Source of the DNA: Gnetum montanum
Lineage: Eukaryota; Streptophyta; Gnetopsida; Gnetales; Gnetaceae
DNA length: 64,000 bases
NCBI GenBank assembly: GCA_015680685.1
Contig: MNCI01013916.1
Coordinates: 210,111-274,110, forward strand
Reading direction: 5' to 3'
The position numbers and the translations under genes are program-made. Below are positions 45,353 through 57,486 of this stretch, one piece after another. A model generated the notes under the pieces. The model ran no database searches. It was not told the DNA's origin and saw only the letters and a list, made by a program, of their open reading frames with translations. Position 1 is the first letter of the stretch. Each line of letters opens with the position of its first letter.

Positions 45353-47445
45353 ATGAATTCAGATCAACCTTCCATGTTTGTGTCTAATACATTTGACACC
45401 ACGATCCACCTAAAGCATGCCATGCTAAGCCATGAATAATACAATTTTGTTTGTGCTAAAATCGAAGCAGGATTACTAGTGGATTGCCTTGACCTAGAGG
45501 CAAAATAGAACTACGAACGAGTCCACTAGGATGGATGGGAGTACAACCCCTCCTTGTTTAACATAATCCCACTCATGAAGTCCTATCACTAGCGATTGTC
45601 CCAATTCATTTGTGCAAACAAGCATGATGCAGAGACAACCTATGAAGAAGCCTCACAGAAAGATGATTTCAAGGCCCACTCCAAACGTGAGAGCCCCCTC
45701 TACACCATCTTCCAACAACTACTCCCTAGTATAGTCCCACCTCAGTTTGGTCCACCATCCTCTCCAAGATGATGACCATGCCAATTCAACCTTCCTTGAA
45801 ATTGATTGTTGCATTTTCCCAATCCTATGCTCATGCAAGGGCCACCTCCCAACCCTAGACAACTCAAACATCCTACATCCCACTTGTCTCATCGATGCCA
45901 ATGACATTCATCCAACCCACTCATGTGTGACCTACCTTGATCTTCATGTCCATCGCTTAGTTGAAGTGTCAACTAAACCCATCCACTATTACATTAAATT
46001 GGCAATGACCATTTGCTATGACATTAAACTAACAATGATTATCCACTATGATGTTAAACTGGAAAACTCCACAACTAACAATCCAATCCTATGTTATGCA
46101 ACGAACACAAGCCTAGCCAAGGCAACTGGCTAGCACATTCCCAAGCTTGGATTAGGCATTCTAGTTGATCCAAAGTTTGATGGAGGAGATTAACCAACTC
46201 AAAGCTACCTCTACTAAAACCATCAAGGTGGTGGACTTCTACTGGGACAATCCCAAAAGTCCTACAATCCCACCCTTGACTCTCCCAACTAGGGTCCAGC
46301 TACCTCAACTCACCAAGTACAATGGTAAAGGAAACTCCAACACACACTTGGTCACATTTCAATCCAAGTGCTTGCTCCTTCAAGCCTAGCCACATGCCAT
46401 CATGCATGTGTTTCCCATGTCACTCACTAGCAAAGCCTTAGACTGGTATCTTGTGCTACTCAAGGCCTCAATCTCTTCTTTGGAGGATCTCATAAGCTAG
46501 TTTGTGACATGCTTTAGGTATGACCTAAAGCTTGAAACAACCCTTCACTAGCTCATGCAGGTTAAGAAATGACCCCTAGAGCTTGTGCCAAAATTCCTCC
46601 AATACTAACCATCTTCAAGGATGCAATGAATGACTTTATCAAGTCTAAACTATATTACTTGGCCCCAAAGTCTCTTAGCCAAGCCTTTGCCCAAATGAAA
46701 GGCATACAAGAGGTAGCACAAGCTAGTAATAACCAAGCTTACATGGCCTACAGAAACCAACATGTATGCAAGCAAAATGCAATAGTGGCAATAGTGGCCA
46801 CAAGAACAAAAGAAACCAACTAGGGCCCAATGGCCAAGCAACCCAAGGCTTGAGCTCACAAAGCTACCAACTTTGGTGCCAACTCACATACATTAGTAGG
46901 GACCACCCTAGGATCCAACTTTGAGCTCAAGGATCACTCAAAGTATACACCGCTACTGATGGAACCCTCTAAACTACTAGAGCAACTCTTGAAAACTAGG
47001 CAAACCCAACACAAATGAGTATTAGAAATTGCTTGCTAATGACATGACAGGTACTACAAACTACTGAGGAATCCCATTTCAATAGTACTGAATGAACCCC
47101 TAGTCTCACAACATTTTCAACTAGACCAATACTATCAATACCACAAGTTGTCTAGTCATAGTACAGACAACTATCTTGCTTCATAGAGTGACCTACAAAA
47201 AATGATAGAATAGGGCCAACTAGTGCTCGACACAATGAGCCAATACAACGTAGACAACACCCCCTATGTCATAAACTCCATTAGCATAGGTGAAAAGTCT
47301 AAACCTGTGCAACAACCTTTTGTGATCCACGTGCCCCCTAACGAGGCAAGGATCCCCTTAGCCTCCATAAGCAAGAGGCCCCTCTTTATTATCAAAGTGC
47401 CACCTTGGGCACCCACAACATCCTTTCTGGTTAAGGTCCCATAGC
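45353..47445 (+). pseudogene. gag: Gag of element 2
   Basis: An ATG at 45,353 opens a frame that soon meets TAA/TAG stops. The Gag core is best read at 46,165-46,500, with a T-K-Y-N-G-K-G motif and a F-P-M-S-L turn followed by A-L-D-W-Y, matching element 3 (T-K-Y-N-G-E-G near 60,760). Near 47,130-47,220 a degenerate zinc knuckle keeps its Y-H and H-S-T-D but has Tyr where the first and last Cys should be. At least three frameshifts separate the blocks. Between 45,960 and 46,080 the reading frame is crossed by three ATGACATTAAACT motif copies. Confidence 0.75.
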
Positions 47446-48147
47446 AAGACATTAAACTAGCATGATGCAACAACAACAACCACTAAGCAACCTTTCATCA
47501 TGAAGGTGCCACAACAAGTTGGCCCTATAACAACTCCTAAACCATTTTTTGTCATAAGGATGCCACAATGTGATGGCCCCTCCCCTACTTGAAGCCCAAT
47601 AGTCAGCAACATCTTAGCCCCTCATCCTTTGAGGGCTGATCCCACTAACAACTTAGGTAAGCCTACTAAATGGTAATGCAAGAGGATGAACAAGCACCTC
47701 ACAACCCCCATGGCTGAAGCAAAGGCCACAACCAGCAAGCAACAACTAAACACTAGGACCCTTACCCCCAAGAAGGCCAAGCAATCCAAGCCCAAGTTCC
47801 ATCTATGAGAGATTTGTCTCTCAAGTTACATGGACGAAGTCAAGGCCAACACAATAGCTGATGATAAGGACTTTGCAATTGCACTAGCCCAACTAAAACA
47901 AATGCTCAAGCAAAAGAATACAATGTTAAGCTTGTATGACCTAGTCATGATCTCATTTTCTCACTGTCATGCATTGGCCCATATGTTGGCCTTCATTCCT
48001 ATTATGGAGGACATCCCTACAGATGAGAACATTATCCGTGCAATGATGTTGCCCCCTGCACCATAGGAATTAGGTTCAACATTCCTAGTGTTTCATGATG
48101 ATGCAGTCAAGGTCAACCCTGAATGAGGGGAGGTCACTATAGCTCTA
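47446..48147 (+). pseudogene. Gag-PR linker of element 2
   Basis: A Pro/Lys/Gln-rich, many-stop coding trace, followed by an open part (47,830-48,066) that matches 62,240-62,420 in element 3: D-F-x-x-A, L-K-Q-K-N and L-S-L-Y-D-L-V. This conserved helical region lies between Gag and protease; I know no function for it. Confidence 0.6.
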
Positions 48148-48750
48148 ATGTCCATTAGCATATGTGTTGGGAAATGCACAATCCATAGAGTGTATGTCAA
48201 TGATGGTCCAACAACAAACATAGTCCTGTACTCTATCATCAACAAGCTAGATCTAGTAGATGAAATTTGGCGAATCAAAATTGTGTGTCTAAAATCCTTC
48301 AATGGATCACATGTCACCATCAAGGGTACAATCAACTTAGCCTCCATGGTAGGAGAGTAATTCCTCACCAGCACAAATTCCACTATCATAGAGGAGATGC
48401 CAAGCTTCAACCTGATCCTGGGCAAGTCTTAGTTAGCTCAACTATAGGTCATCTCCTCTCCCATCCACCAAGAAGTCCACCTTCCATACGGAGGTGGTCA
48501 AGTTATCATTCATAGTAATAACACCTCCTCTCTAGCTATCCACAACATAGACATGAAGCAAGTGTTGAAGGTGGAGTTTCTTGGTGATGCACCTATGGCA
48601 ACCAATGCAACACCTAAGGCTAATAGCCTCAAACAAGTGGTTGAAGCCAATAGCCTCATAGAGGATCCTAAGACTTTGTGCTCCCTAATCCATGCTCGAT
48701 TAGGAGGCAACTACATGACTAAGACTTTCCCTTGGCCAAAAACACACTAA
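48148..48750 (+). pseudogene. pro: Aspartic protease of element 2
   Basis: One frame runs from 48,148 to 48,750 with a TAA (48,358) and two TAG stops. The active-site motif reads V-N-D-G-P at 48,196-48,210, where element 3 has V-D-N-G-A; the catalytic Asp is thus lost. The flap and F-N-L-I-L-G motif near 48,405 are clear. The frame ends with TAA at 48,750, the same place at which protease similarity ends in element 0. Confidence 0.8.
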
Positions 48751-49690
48751 ATGCCTACTTACCCCTTGCCTCCATGGGTCATGCATTTTTTATTTTGGCT
48801 TGCATTACATTTGTTCATGCATTTACATTTCACTTGCTTGCCTAGTTTACACACTGCTTCACTTTGTTTATGCATTTCTAGTTTTTTTTATGCATCCATC
48901 CACTTAGCTTATGCATTGCATTTGAAAAACATCAAAAACACATAAAAATATTAAAAAAAAAACATAAAACTACAAGAACACATGGTCCAAAAAGGCCTTA
49001 AATTATCCCACAACCCAGAACAACCTAAAACTATCTCTTTTTGCATTTCTTTCCTTTCATTCGTGCATTTTTACTTTGTTTACGATAAGTGTCACTTGAT
49101 GTTGTTTTTCTAGTTGATTTTTGTAGGATCTTGTAGGCACATAGCATGACTATGTATGCAACATCACACCTCACATGAGCAAGGTAAGCACTCATCTACC
49201 ATGATGTAAAAAGCTAGTACAAATAGTTCCCTATGACTAGAAACTAGTGTAGTAGGCCACTATGACTATAAACTAGCATAGATCATGCTTGGGTCATGAC
49301 GTTAAACTAGCACAACATCCATCATTTGTTACGATGTTAAACTAGCATGCAGCAATCTTCTAGAACTATAAACTAGCACATCATAGTCTACCAAGACTTT
49401 AAACTAGGTTCACAGTCTACGAGAACTTTAAAGTGGCATGTTGCTAATATGTTAGAGCACCTACTATTGGTGAAACCCTTGGGGCACTTGCAGCATCATT
49501 GCCTTCCACCATTTTGTTGATCTTTTGAAGCACCTACCATTAGTGTGACCTTCGGAGGACTCACAACATCATCGCCTTGGAACTTTCACTAGCTTCCTGA
49601 GCACTTGCAACTAGCACAGCATTTGATGCATTTGCAACATCTTTGCATCCAACACTTGTAGCATGTTCACATCTAGCATTTGCACTTGAA
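48751..49690 (+). repeat. Spacer and TTAAACTAGCA motif array of element 2
   Basis: A T-rich stretch of TTTATGCAT-like phrases (48,780-48,950) is followed by two AAAGGCCTTAAA motifs, the conserved TTTTTGTAGGATCTTG block at 49,118, then an array at 49,200-49,440 of ACTATAAACTAGCA and GATGTTAAACTAGCA. Here the left edge of the spacer is joined to the right edge, where autonomous copies hold the antisense ORF and pol. Confidence 0.8.
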
Positions 49691-50644
49691 TTTCATGTTT
49701 TGTGGTTTTTCTTATCTTCTTAGAGTTGTGTTTGTAGGATGAAGCCCTAAAGGTAGTCATGCAAAGACACATCTCATCGCAATAGCAAATTACCACATTG
49801 CTCCAATCTGCATGACTGGACTAGTTAAGCCATGCAAGAGTGCACATCACTCTCATCCCATTACAATCCATGCACATCCACTCCTTTATCCCAATAGCCT
49901 CTCATCCCTGGCATACTCATGATTTCACATCCCTCTGATGCATACACACTATGATGCATATGGCATTCTCTTCATGTCAACCATAGAATTCAAGGTGAAC
50001 GTAAAACAACTTGTCCCGTGGGAAGCCTCTATTAGCTGGTCAAGGCCCAAGCAGATGTAATAGAAATCATCCTGAGGAGAAAACACCTATCCTATAGATG
50101 TGATGTAGTTGCATTAAAGCAAAGCCCATCTACTAAATGATCCACACCTTGTAGTTAACATTTCGTAGTAAGCCAAACCCAATGGGGGTTCATCTCACAA
50201 GAAAGAAAAAAAAAAGAAAAAGATGAAAAAATAAAAAGAATGTGAAAAAGCATATCCCAAAACAAATTGACAATGCTACAATTTCGCAATCAGCCTAGCC
50301 TTGACTCCACATCTTGAATCTCTCATAAACACTTTGACAAGAGGTCAATATTTCCAGGGCAAGTCACTTCATGCCATGGTTACCATCAGTCATTCTGACT
50401 TTGCATCTTGCATCAAGATACACTGTTTACATTTTATTTCTTCTACTTGAATTTCATCTCCCTAGCACATTGCCTATACACTTTTCCCTAGCACATCCTT
50501 ATCCATTGCACTCTTGAACATGGTGGAATGACACCTAATTTAGTATTGACGAGTGATGTTGATGCCATGTTTGCTATGGTGTTTTGCAATTCTTTGTCAG
50601 TATCTCTTAGGCCACTCCTCTAGATGTGAATAAAGAGAGGCCAT
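49691..50644 (+). other. 3' untranslated region of element 2
   Basis: This is a conserved family 3' region: TTGTGTTTGTAGGATGAA near 49,725 and the GGTGTTTTGCAATTCTTTGTCAG stretch (50,578-50,600) shared with elements 0 and 4. The polypurine tract TAAAGAGAGG lies at 50,631-50,640. No ORF of note. Confidence 0.8.
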
Positions 50645-51862
50645 TGAAACACCACAAGACTTCAAGTCTCAGCATCTCAACTACAAATTTGGCTAAGTGT
50701 CAAATGGAGGCATTTTACCAAAATTTTTCTAGGTGTTGAGTGTAGTTAGCCCCAACTACCAATTTTGCAATTTTTTTCTAACTATTGAGTCACGCGTCCT
50801 ACACGTAACACAGGGTGAGCATGGTAGCCAAAGATAGAAAATTTCCAAAAAATTTTGATCACCTCTAGACTTAGAAAATTTTCTAAGTTTTTCTTGTAGT
50901 CGCACCTACCACACTACCACATGGCACTCGATCTGTGTTTTGTGCTAACCCTAGCACTATAAATACCCCTAGACCCCCAACGTTTTAACGGTTGGCATTC
51001 CCAAATAGTCAGCATTCCTAGGAAGTTCGCATTCCCAAGTAGTTGGCATTCCCAAGCGATTGGCATTCCCAGGTGATTGCATTCTCAAACAGTTAGCATT
51101 TCCAAGCAATTAGCATTCCCAAGAAATTGGCATTCCTTGGACATAAGCATTTTTAGCACTTGGCATTTAGCATTCGACACCTAACATCCTTGGGTGAATG
51201 AGACCCAGATGCACTAGCAGAGAGGTAGAGTTACATTCTACAATCCACTGTAGTCCCATTGTAGCCCTATAGAGCACCACATGGTATACTGTGATGGCCA
51301 ACCCAGCAAGCACAATTCATCACAATGTGTGCCAGACTTCACAGCCCGAAACCATTGAGATTGTGACTACATTGCCACTACACCTGTTGTACACTATGTA
51401 CCTTCTAATATCGTTGTGGAGTTAGCTATGCTCCCATTTGGGGTACTGTTCCATTTCTCTCTCCATTTTCTAGCATTTTCTTGCATCTTTTCACACTTTT
51501 TCACGTGCCTTCACGCTATACTATGCTTGGACGATAGTCTCCATGGGTTGACACCCTCATTTCAGTTAAAACCCTTGGCTACACTCACCCCCATTTCATG
51601 GCTAGGATCTACACTTAGCACCAGAAGCACTACTTTGACACTTAGTACCATTTCATGTCACTTGCATTTGCATTTNNNNNNNNNNNNNNNNNNNNNNNNN
51701 NNNNNNNNNNNNNNNNCAACCAGTAAAGTTCCTATTCAATCAACAAGATAGTTTAGGGCACTCTACCTCTATTTCCAATAAGGCCCTTGTGTAGAGGTGG
51801 GATCAGGCTGTGCACCCATGAACCTATCAGTGTTCTAGTCATTGAAGTTTTTGGTCATTACA
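50645..51862 (+). mobile_element. 3' LTR of element 2
   Basis: Same organisation as the 5' LTR, with TATAAATA at 50,958-50,965. The two LTRs differ at many sites and in the 18-bp array, so the insertion is old. It contains the gap at 51,676-51,716. Confidence 0.92.
51676..51716. other. Assembly gap (41 N) in the 3' LTR
   Basis: In the 5' LTR the matching interval between CATTTT and AACCAGTAAAG is about 45 bp, so the gap size is realistic. Confidence 0.97.
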
Positions 51863-51867
51863 CATAC

Positions 51868-53043
51868 AACTACAAAACCTTGGCTTCAACTATAGATTAA
51901 TCATTTTTAACTCTGTAACAACTTAGATCTAGATCATCCATGTTGGCTAGCATGGTTTTGGAGGGTATGACCTTAAGACCTACCTTTTTGCTAGTTATGA
52001 CCACTAAAGTGATCAATCTTAACTATTTTAGCCCTACATTGCCTTGGGAAGACCATGGAGCTTCAATTTTAAGCCTTTAGATGCCATGAAATCCATTTTT
52101 TGGTAGCCATGTTGGGTCCACATTGGCTAGTGGTGCTCCAATGTGCATGGTAGTCTTAGGTCCCAATGGAGGCTTTTAGAGGTTGAAATTGATGCTAGAA
52201 TTGATCTATTTCCTTCCCCATTCAACTACACTAACCATGCAAGAATTAGGAGTTAAAAATTTCTTAAAATCAACTTGGGAAATTACTTGATCAAGCCATC
52301 CACACTAGGGATCACGACATCAATTTTGGCTAGTGTGGGTCTAAATTGGATTCCTAGAGATCCTATATTTTTGACCTAAAATAATCTTGAAGTAACTTTC
52401 TTAGATGTCAAAACTTACTTATCAACCTTATAGCCTTATATCATGGCTTACTAAGGCCTAAAATTGGTAAAAATATAATCTTTTTTGAACAAAGTTGATC
52501 ATGTTTTATCACATGTGTTCCACTGGGACTCATTTGACCTTGTTTCATGATGTTTTGACTTGTTTCAAACTTGTTGTGCATCATTGACCTTTATTACCAT
52601 TAGTTGATCTCATGCAGCTTCTACATAACTTTAGTTTTATCATACTTACCTTATTATGGCCTCTATTGATCCTTGTTTAGCCTTTGATTGGTGTTAGATG
52701 ATGGGGTTTGATCATCCTTGACTTTCATTTAACAACATGTAACCATGGCCCTCTAAGGCCTAGAACTGTAAAAAATGTAACCTTAGTTGATCATGTTTGA
52801 CCTTATTTTTTATACTTTCTTTATGCTTCAACTTTTTTTGACCTTGCTTGATTTGCATTTGAGATTTTCTTGGCCTTTATTCCATTTTGCTTACCTATTA
52901 TATCCTTGTTTGATCTTGATCACATTATGTTTGGCATTAAAATAACATGTATTTGCATAGTTTTATATCATTTTGGCATTATCAAATAATCTTTAGCTAG
53001 GTGCCAATTAATGTGCTTATGGTTGATATGTAGGACTAGAGTA
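51868..53043 (+). other. Element 4, spacer right part before pol
   Basis: The 190-bp-spaced palindromic phrases continue to about 52,340. Then come T-rich DNA with TTGATC/TTGACC phrases and two AAGGCCTAGAACTG/AAGGCCTAAAATTGG motifs (52,450 and 52,755). TTGATATGTAG at about 53,022-53,032 is a splice-acceptor-like end just ahead of the pol ATG at 53,044, as in element 1. Confidence 0.6.
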
Positions 53044-56000
53044 TGAGTACCTGCGAGAAAATTAGTATGCCTTTGAGTCTAAGTGAGCCTCACAATGATG
53101 TTGAATAATGCATTAACCTTAATTACCTAGATCTTGAACTTGAGAGTCTTGTTGACCACATAGCCTCAATAGAGAAACCTCTAGAATGGCTTGAAAGCCT
53201 AGTTAATATCCTTGATCTAGAGGCTGGGGACATTACCAAAGACTCTCTAGTTGAGGTTCCTATCATGACACATAGTGGTGAGGAGAAAACCTTAAAACTA
53301 AGTTCCTCACTAGAACCTCAACAAGATTAAGACCTTTTCTTGGTCATATGAAGATATTCTAGGTCTTGACCCATGCCTAGTGCAAGGCAACATCATACTT
53401 GATCCTAGCAGTAGACCAATTCAATAGAAAGTTCATAAGATTAGATTTGATTTGGCCCTGGAAGTTCATGATGGAATCATAAAACTATACCAAGCTAGTT
53501 TCATTAGAGCTATTGATTAAGAATTATAGGTTTCCAACATAGTGATAGTCCCTAAAATAAACTAGGAGTATACGTATTTGCATCGATTTTTGAGATCTAA
53601 ATAAGGTAATCATCAAGGATGATAATTCTTTACTTAGTATTGACCAACTTATCGATATTATGACCAAGAATGCTTTATTATCCTTTATGGATGGGTTCTT
53701 AAGATACAACTAGATTAGGATTAACCTAAAACACCAACTTAGTATGACTTGCATGATCCCTTGGGGAACCTTTTATTATACAATGACATCCTTTAGCCTA
53801 AAGAACATGGGAGCAATCTACCAAGGAGCTATGACATATATCTATAGTGACTATATGCTAGGTTTGCTTAATGACTACGTACATGATATAGTTGTTTAAG
53901 TTCAAAGTGGCCAATGGCCATGCATGTGACCTCAACCTTGTACTTAAACAATGCTTTAAGTATGATCTTATGGCTAATCCTAAAAAACATGTCTTTTTGG
54001 TGTCAAATCTAGTAAGATGCTTGGCTTTGTATTGTTGAAGCAGGGATAGATGTCAATCTTGATAACATTAAAGCAATATCCAACTTGGTAGCATCTACTA
54101 ACCTTAAGAAGCTTTGGGGATTACAAGGAAAATTACAATTTATCCATAGATTTATCACTAGGGGTATAGATAAGTTACAACCCATGCAACACTTATTTAA
54201 GAAAGGGTTCCACTACAAATGGATGATGTAATGCCATGAGACCTATGAAAACCTTAAGCAAAATTTGGTATAACTACTAATGGTCTATCCACCTTAAAAG
54301 GATAAACCTTTTTACATCTACTTTGCTATCTTTGACATGTCCATTATCTCTCTAATCTATCAAAAACAAGAAGATGGAGTGGATTTGCTAGTATACTACC
54401 TTAGTCATGCATTAGGTGCCCATGAGACCCGATACACTGAAGTAGAGAAGTACTATCTAGCAGTAGTCTTCTTTTTTAGGAAGTGGAGATACCACCTCTT
54501 TGAAAGTTAGGTCAACATCATTTGCAAACACAATGTACTTAGAGCCATAATGACCAATATCTACAAAACTAGTTGCATAGCCCATTGGAAAGGCATAATA
54601 GTAGAGTTTGACCTTCATTATATTTCCTAAGCCTTAATGAAAGGTCAAGCTATAGCCATATAACTTATAGTTTCACTAGTAGAGGACCCTGCAACTATTG
54701 ACCCTAAATTCCCCGATGAACTTGTTAACACCATTAGCCAAGTGCCAAAGGGATATGAGGTGATCATGCACTTTGATGGAGCTTGAACTGCCCATGGGAA
54801 TACTATTGCTACCATCATAACATTTCCATATAGTGAAATCCAATCCTTCACCTATTGTTTTGAATTTTAATGTACTAGCAATATAGTAGAGTATGAGGGT
54901 TTGATTAGAGGGATGATGGTAGCTCATGACCTAGGAGTATAAATGCTTAATAATCAAAGGTGATTCATAACTTATGGTCAACCAGGTAACCAAGGTTTAT
55001 ACATGTAAAGCCAAAAACTTACAATCCTACTATGACCTAGAAAAGAAACTTCTACAATAGCTTATAGACATTGATATGTAGTATGTACCCCAAAATGAGA
55101 ATGCCATGGCCAGTGCCATTACAATGCTAGCCCTAATTGTGATGCTAGATGTGTTTAGTAATTTATCCACCTTCACTATAAGCTATGCTATTACCATCAC
55201 ATAGAGCACTAAGGATACCTTCGTAGCCTTAGTGCATACTTCTCCTATGAAGGAGTGGTATGATGATATGGAGTTTTAACTTATGCATGATGAAGCTTTA
55301 GAAGGCTTGATTACTACTCAAAAGGACACTATACATCAATAATGAAAGTATTATGTCATAGTAGGTAATAACAAATTATGTCAACAATCCTATGATTACA
55401 TATTATTAGTGTGCTTAAGCAAAGCCAAAGCCCAAATGATCCTAGAGTAGGTTCATGAGGGTGTATGTGAGGAACATATAGGACCTAGAGCCATGGCCAT
55501 GAAGATTAGACAATTAGGCTATTATTGGCCTTATATGAAAAGTGACTACATGCAATAGCTAAAACTTGTGACACATGCCAATGACATGGTAACCTCATAC
55601 ATGTATCACCAACTAAGTTACATACCACATAGGTAACTTGGTCATTTCAATGCTAGGAATTGGATATCATTGGATCCATAACACCTAAGTCTTCTATAGG
55701 GCATAGCTTTATCATCACTACAACTAAATACTTCACAAAGTGGGTTGAAGTTATTCCCCTATAGAAGAAAACATTCCAACAAGTCTATAAATTCATACTT
55801 AATAACATAGTAGCCTATTTTGGTATACCTATAATCATAGTCACAAATAATGGCCCACAATTTCGTAGCCAAAAAACAAAAATTTTTTATCATGACCTAG
55901 GCATTATGCACTTCTTCTCATCACCATATTACCCTCAAGTCAATGGACAAGCTAAAGCAAGCAATAAGACCATCATGAACTTACTCAAGAAGATGGACAA

Positions 56001-56500
56001 GTGGTATGAGTGGCTTGTTCATGCACTTTGGACCTATTGGACCACATTCTGAATTATAATTGGTGTAACTTCATAAAGCCTGGTTTATGATTTTAAAGTT
56101 GTTTTGTTTCTGGAATTGTAGGTGTCATCAATCTAAGTAGTATTATTGGACTTCATCAATGATGAACAAATTAAGGAGTTGCATACCATGGAACTAGACT
56201 TGGTAGAGGAGCAGCAGGTGCAAATGCTTATTCATGTCGAATGATATCAAGAGAGGCAGAAATTGTAGCATCACCATAACCTTACCAAGTGTAAGATCAA
56301 GGAAGGTGACCTAGTCCTCAAGGCTGTCCATGAGCACGCAAACAAATTCTCAGCTAACTGGAAAGGGCCTTTCTTTGTTACTAAGACCTATAGCACCAAA
56401 GCCTCTAGGATAGTGGACATGGATGGAAATGAGTTGGCCAATCTAGTCAATCATTCCTATCATAAGCCTTACTACATGTAGTTAGTTGACAAGATAAAAA
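53044..56500 (+). pseudogene. pol: Pol of element 4: RT, RNase H, second RNase H, integrase
   Basis: The N-terminal lead from ATG 53,044 matches element 1 (W-L-E-x-L-V near 53,185). RT follows in several frames. Its catalytic box reads Y-V-H-D at 53,876-53,887, with His for the first catalytic Asp. RNase H lies at about 54,300-54,640, and the second RNase H at about 54,760-55,110 (F-D-G-A near 54,775). Integrase lies at 55,440-56,300: the second catalytic Asp is Asn (T-N-N-G-P-Q-F near 55,845) and the Glu is Lys near 55,950. The W-K-G-P-F module is near 56,360. It is far more frameshifted than the pol of element 1 and certainly dead. Confidence 0.88.
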
Positions 56501-57486
56501 ACCAATAACAAGTGAGCTTGCATGATCTTTCATCACTCTTTTGCACAATAAGGAAACTATTGAACTTTGTAAGATATCTGACCTATGATAGCTTGGTTTG
56601 ATGATCAGTCTATATGACCTTATGCATTGTATTGTAACAATATGCTTTCTTTGTCTTGTTTCTTATCCTCTTGCAATTGTTCTTGTAGGATGAAGCTTGG
56701 AGTCATCAAAAAGGTGTAAATTATCATAGTAACAAGTTGCTAAATGACCTTAATGTGCAAGATTTAATGAGTTTTTCCCACTGTACCAGCAGTGCTTATT
56801 CACCTCATTCCTCTTATCATCTCCTTAAACCCAATGCCATAGCTTGATAATAACCTTCCTTACCATAAACAATGATGTTGACCAATATTTGACATTCATG
56901 CATTGTGGCCATATGACATCCCTTTGTAATGCTCCACCCATAAGTTCATTGAAAGTAACACATCTCATTCAATGAAAAAACCATATTAAACCCTACCTTG
57001 GCAATGAAATCTAATGAAGGTTTCATCAAAAAAGAAAACAATGGGGAGCAAACTACCAAGAAGTTGAAAAGGTCAATGAAGATCAATGAACAAACCAATG
57101 GTTCTAGCCATGCAAAGGGAGGAGCCTAATGACCAAAGAAACCTTGGAGCAAGATGTTGGATCCTCAAACACATTTGTGGAGTAACTAATATTTCAAAGC
57201 ATGAAGTGCCAACACCTATCAATTAACCAACATGTCAATGCCATATTGTAGTCATGATGTTAACTATGGAACATATTGTTAACCTTCATAACTATTTCCC
57301 TATAGCCTCATTACCATCACTTCATCATAGCCTTATTTTATCATCACAAGCACTCTTTGGGCATGGTTTGACATGACTAAGTCAAACACAAAGATGGAAC
57401 ATCAACGATGAACCTATAGTGGTGTTTTTTATTCTTTGTCAGTGTCTCTTGGATCAATCCTCTAGATACTAACAAAGAGGGGCTAA
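56501..57486 (+). other. 3' untranslated region and polypurine tract of element 4
   Basis: The family block TTGTTCTTGTAGGATGAAGC lies at about 56,678. At the end are GGTGTTTTTTATTCTTTGTCAG (57,421) and the polypurine tract AACAAAGAGGGG (57,471-57,482) just before the LTR. No motif array or ORF is evident. Confidence 0.75.

Larger units (their letters stand above)
43584..51862 (+). mobile_element. Tat-like element 2, complete but pol-less (gag-PR only)
   Basis: Two LTRs (43,584-44,802 and 50,645-51,862) of about 1.22 kb begin TGAAACACC and end TTATA/TTACA. They are flanked by CATAT (43,579-43,583) and CATAC (51,863-51,867), a five-base target duplication with one later change. The order is primer-binding site, gag, protease, spacer, motif array, 3' region and polypurine tract. 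RT, RNase H and integrase are absent although both ends are intact, so it had to rely on enzymes from another copy. It interrupts element 4. Confidence 0.92.
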
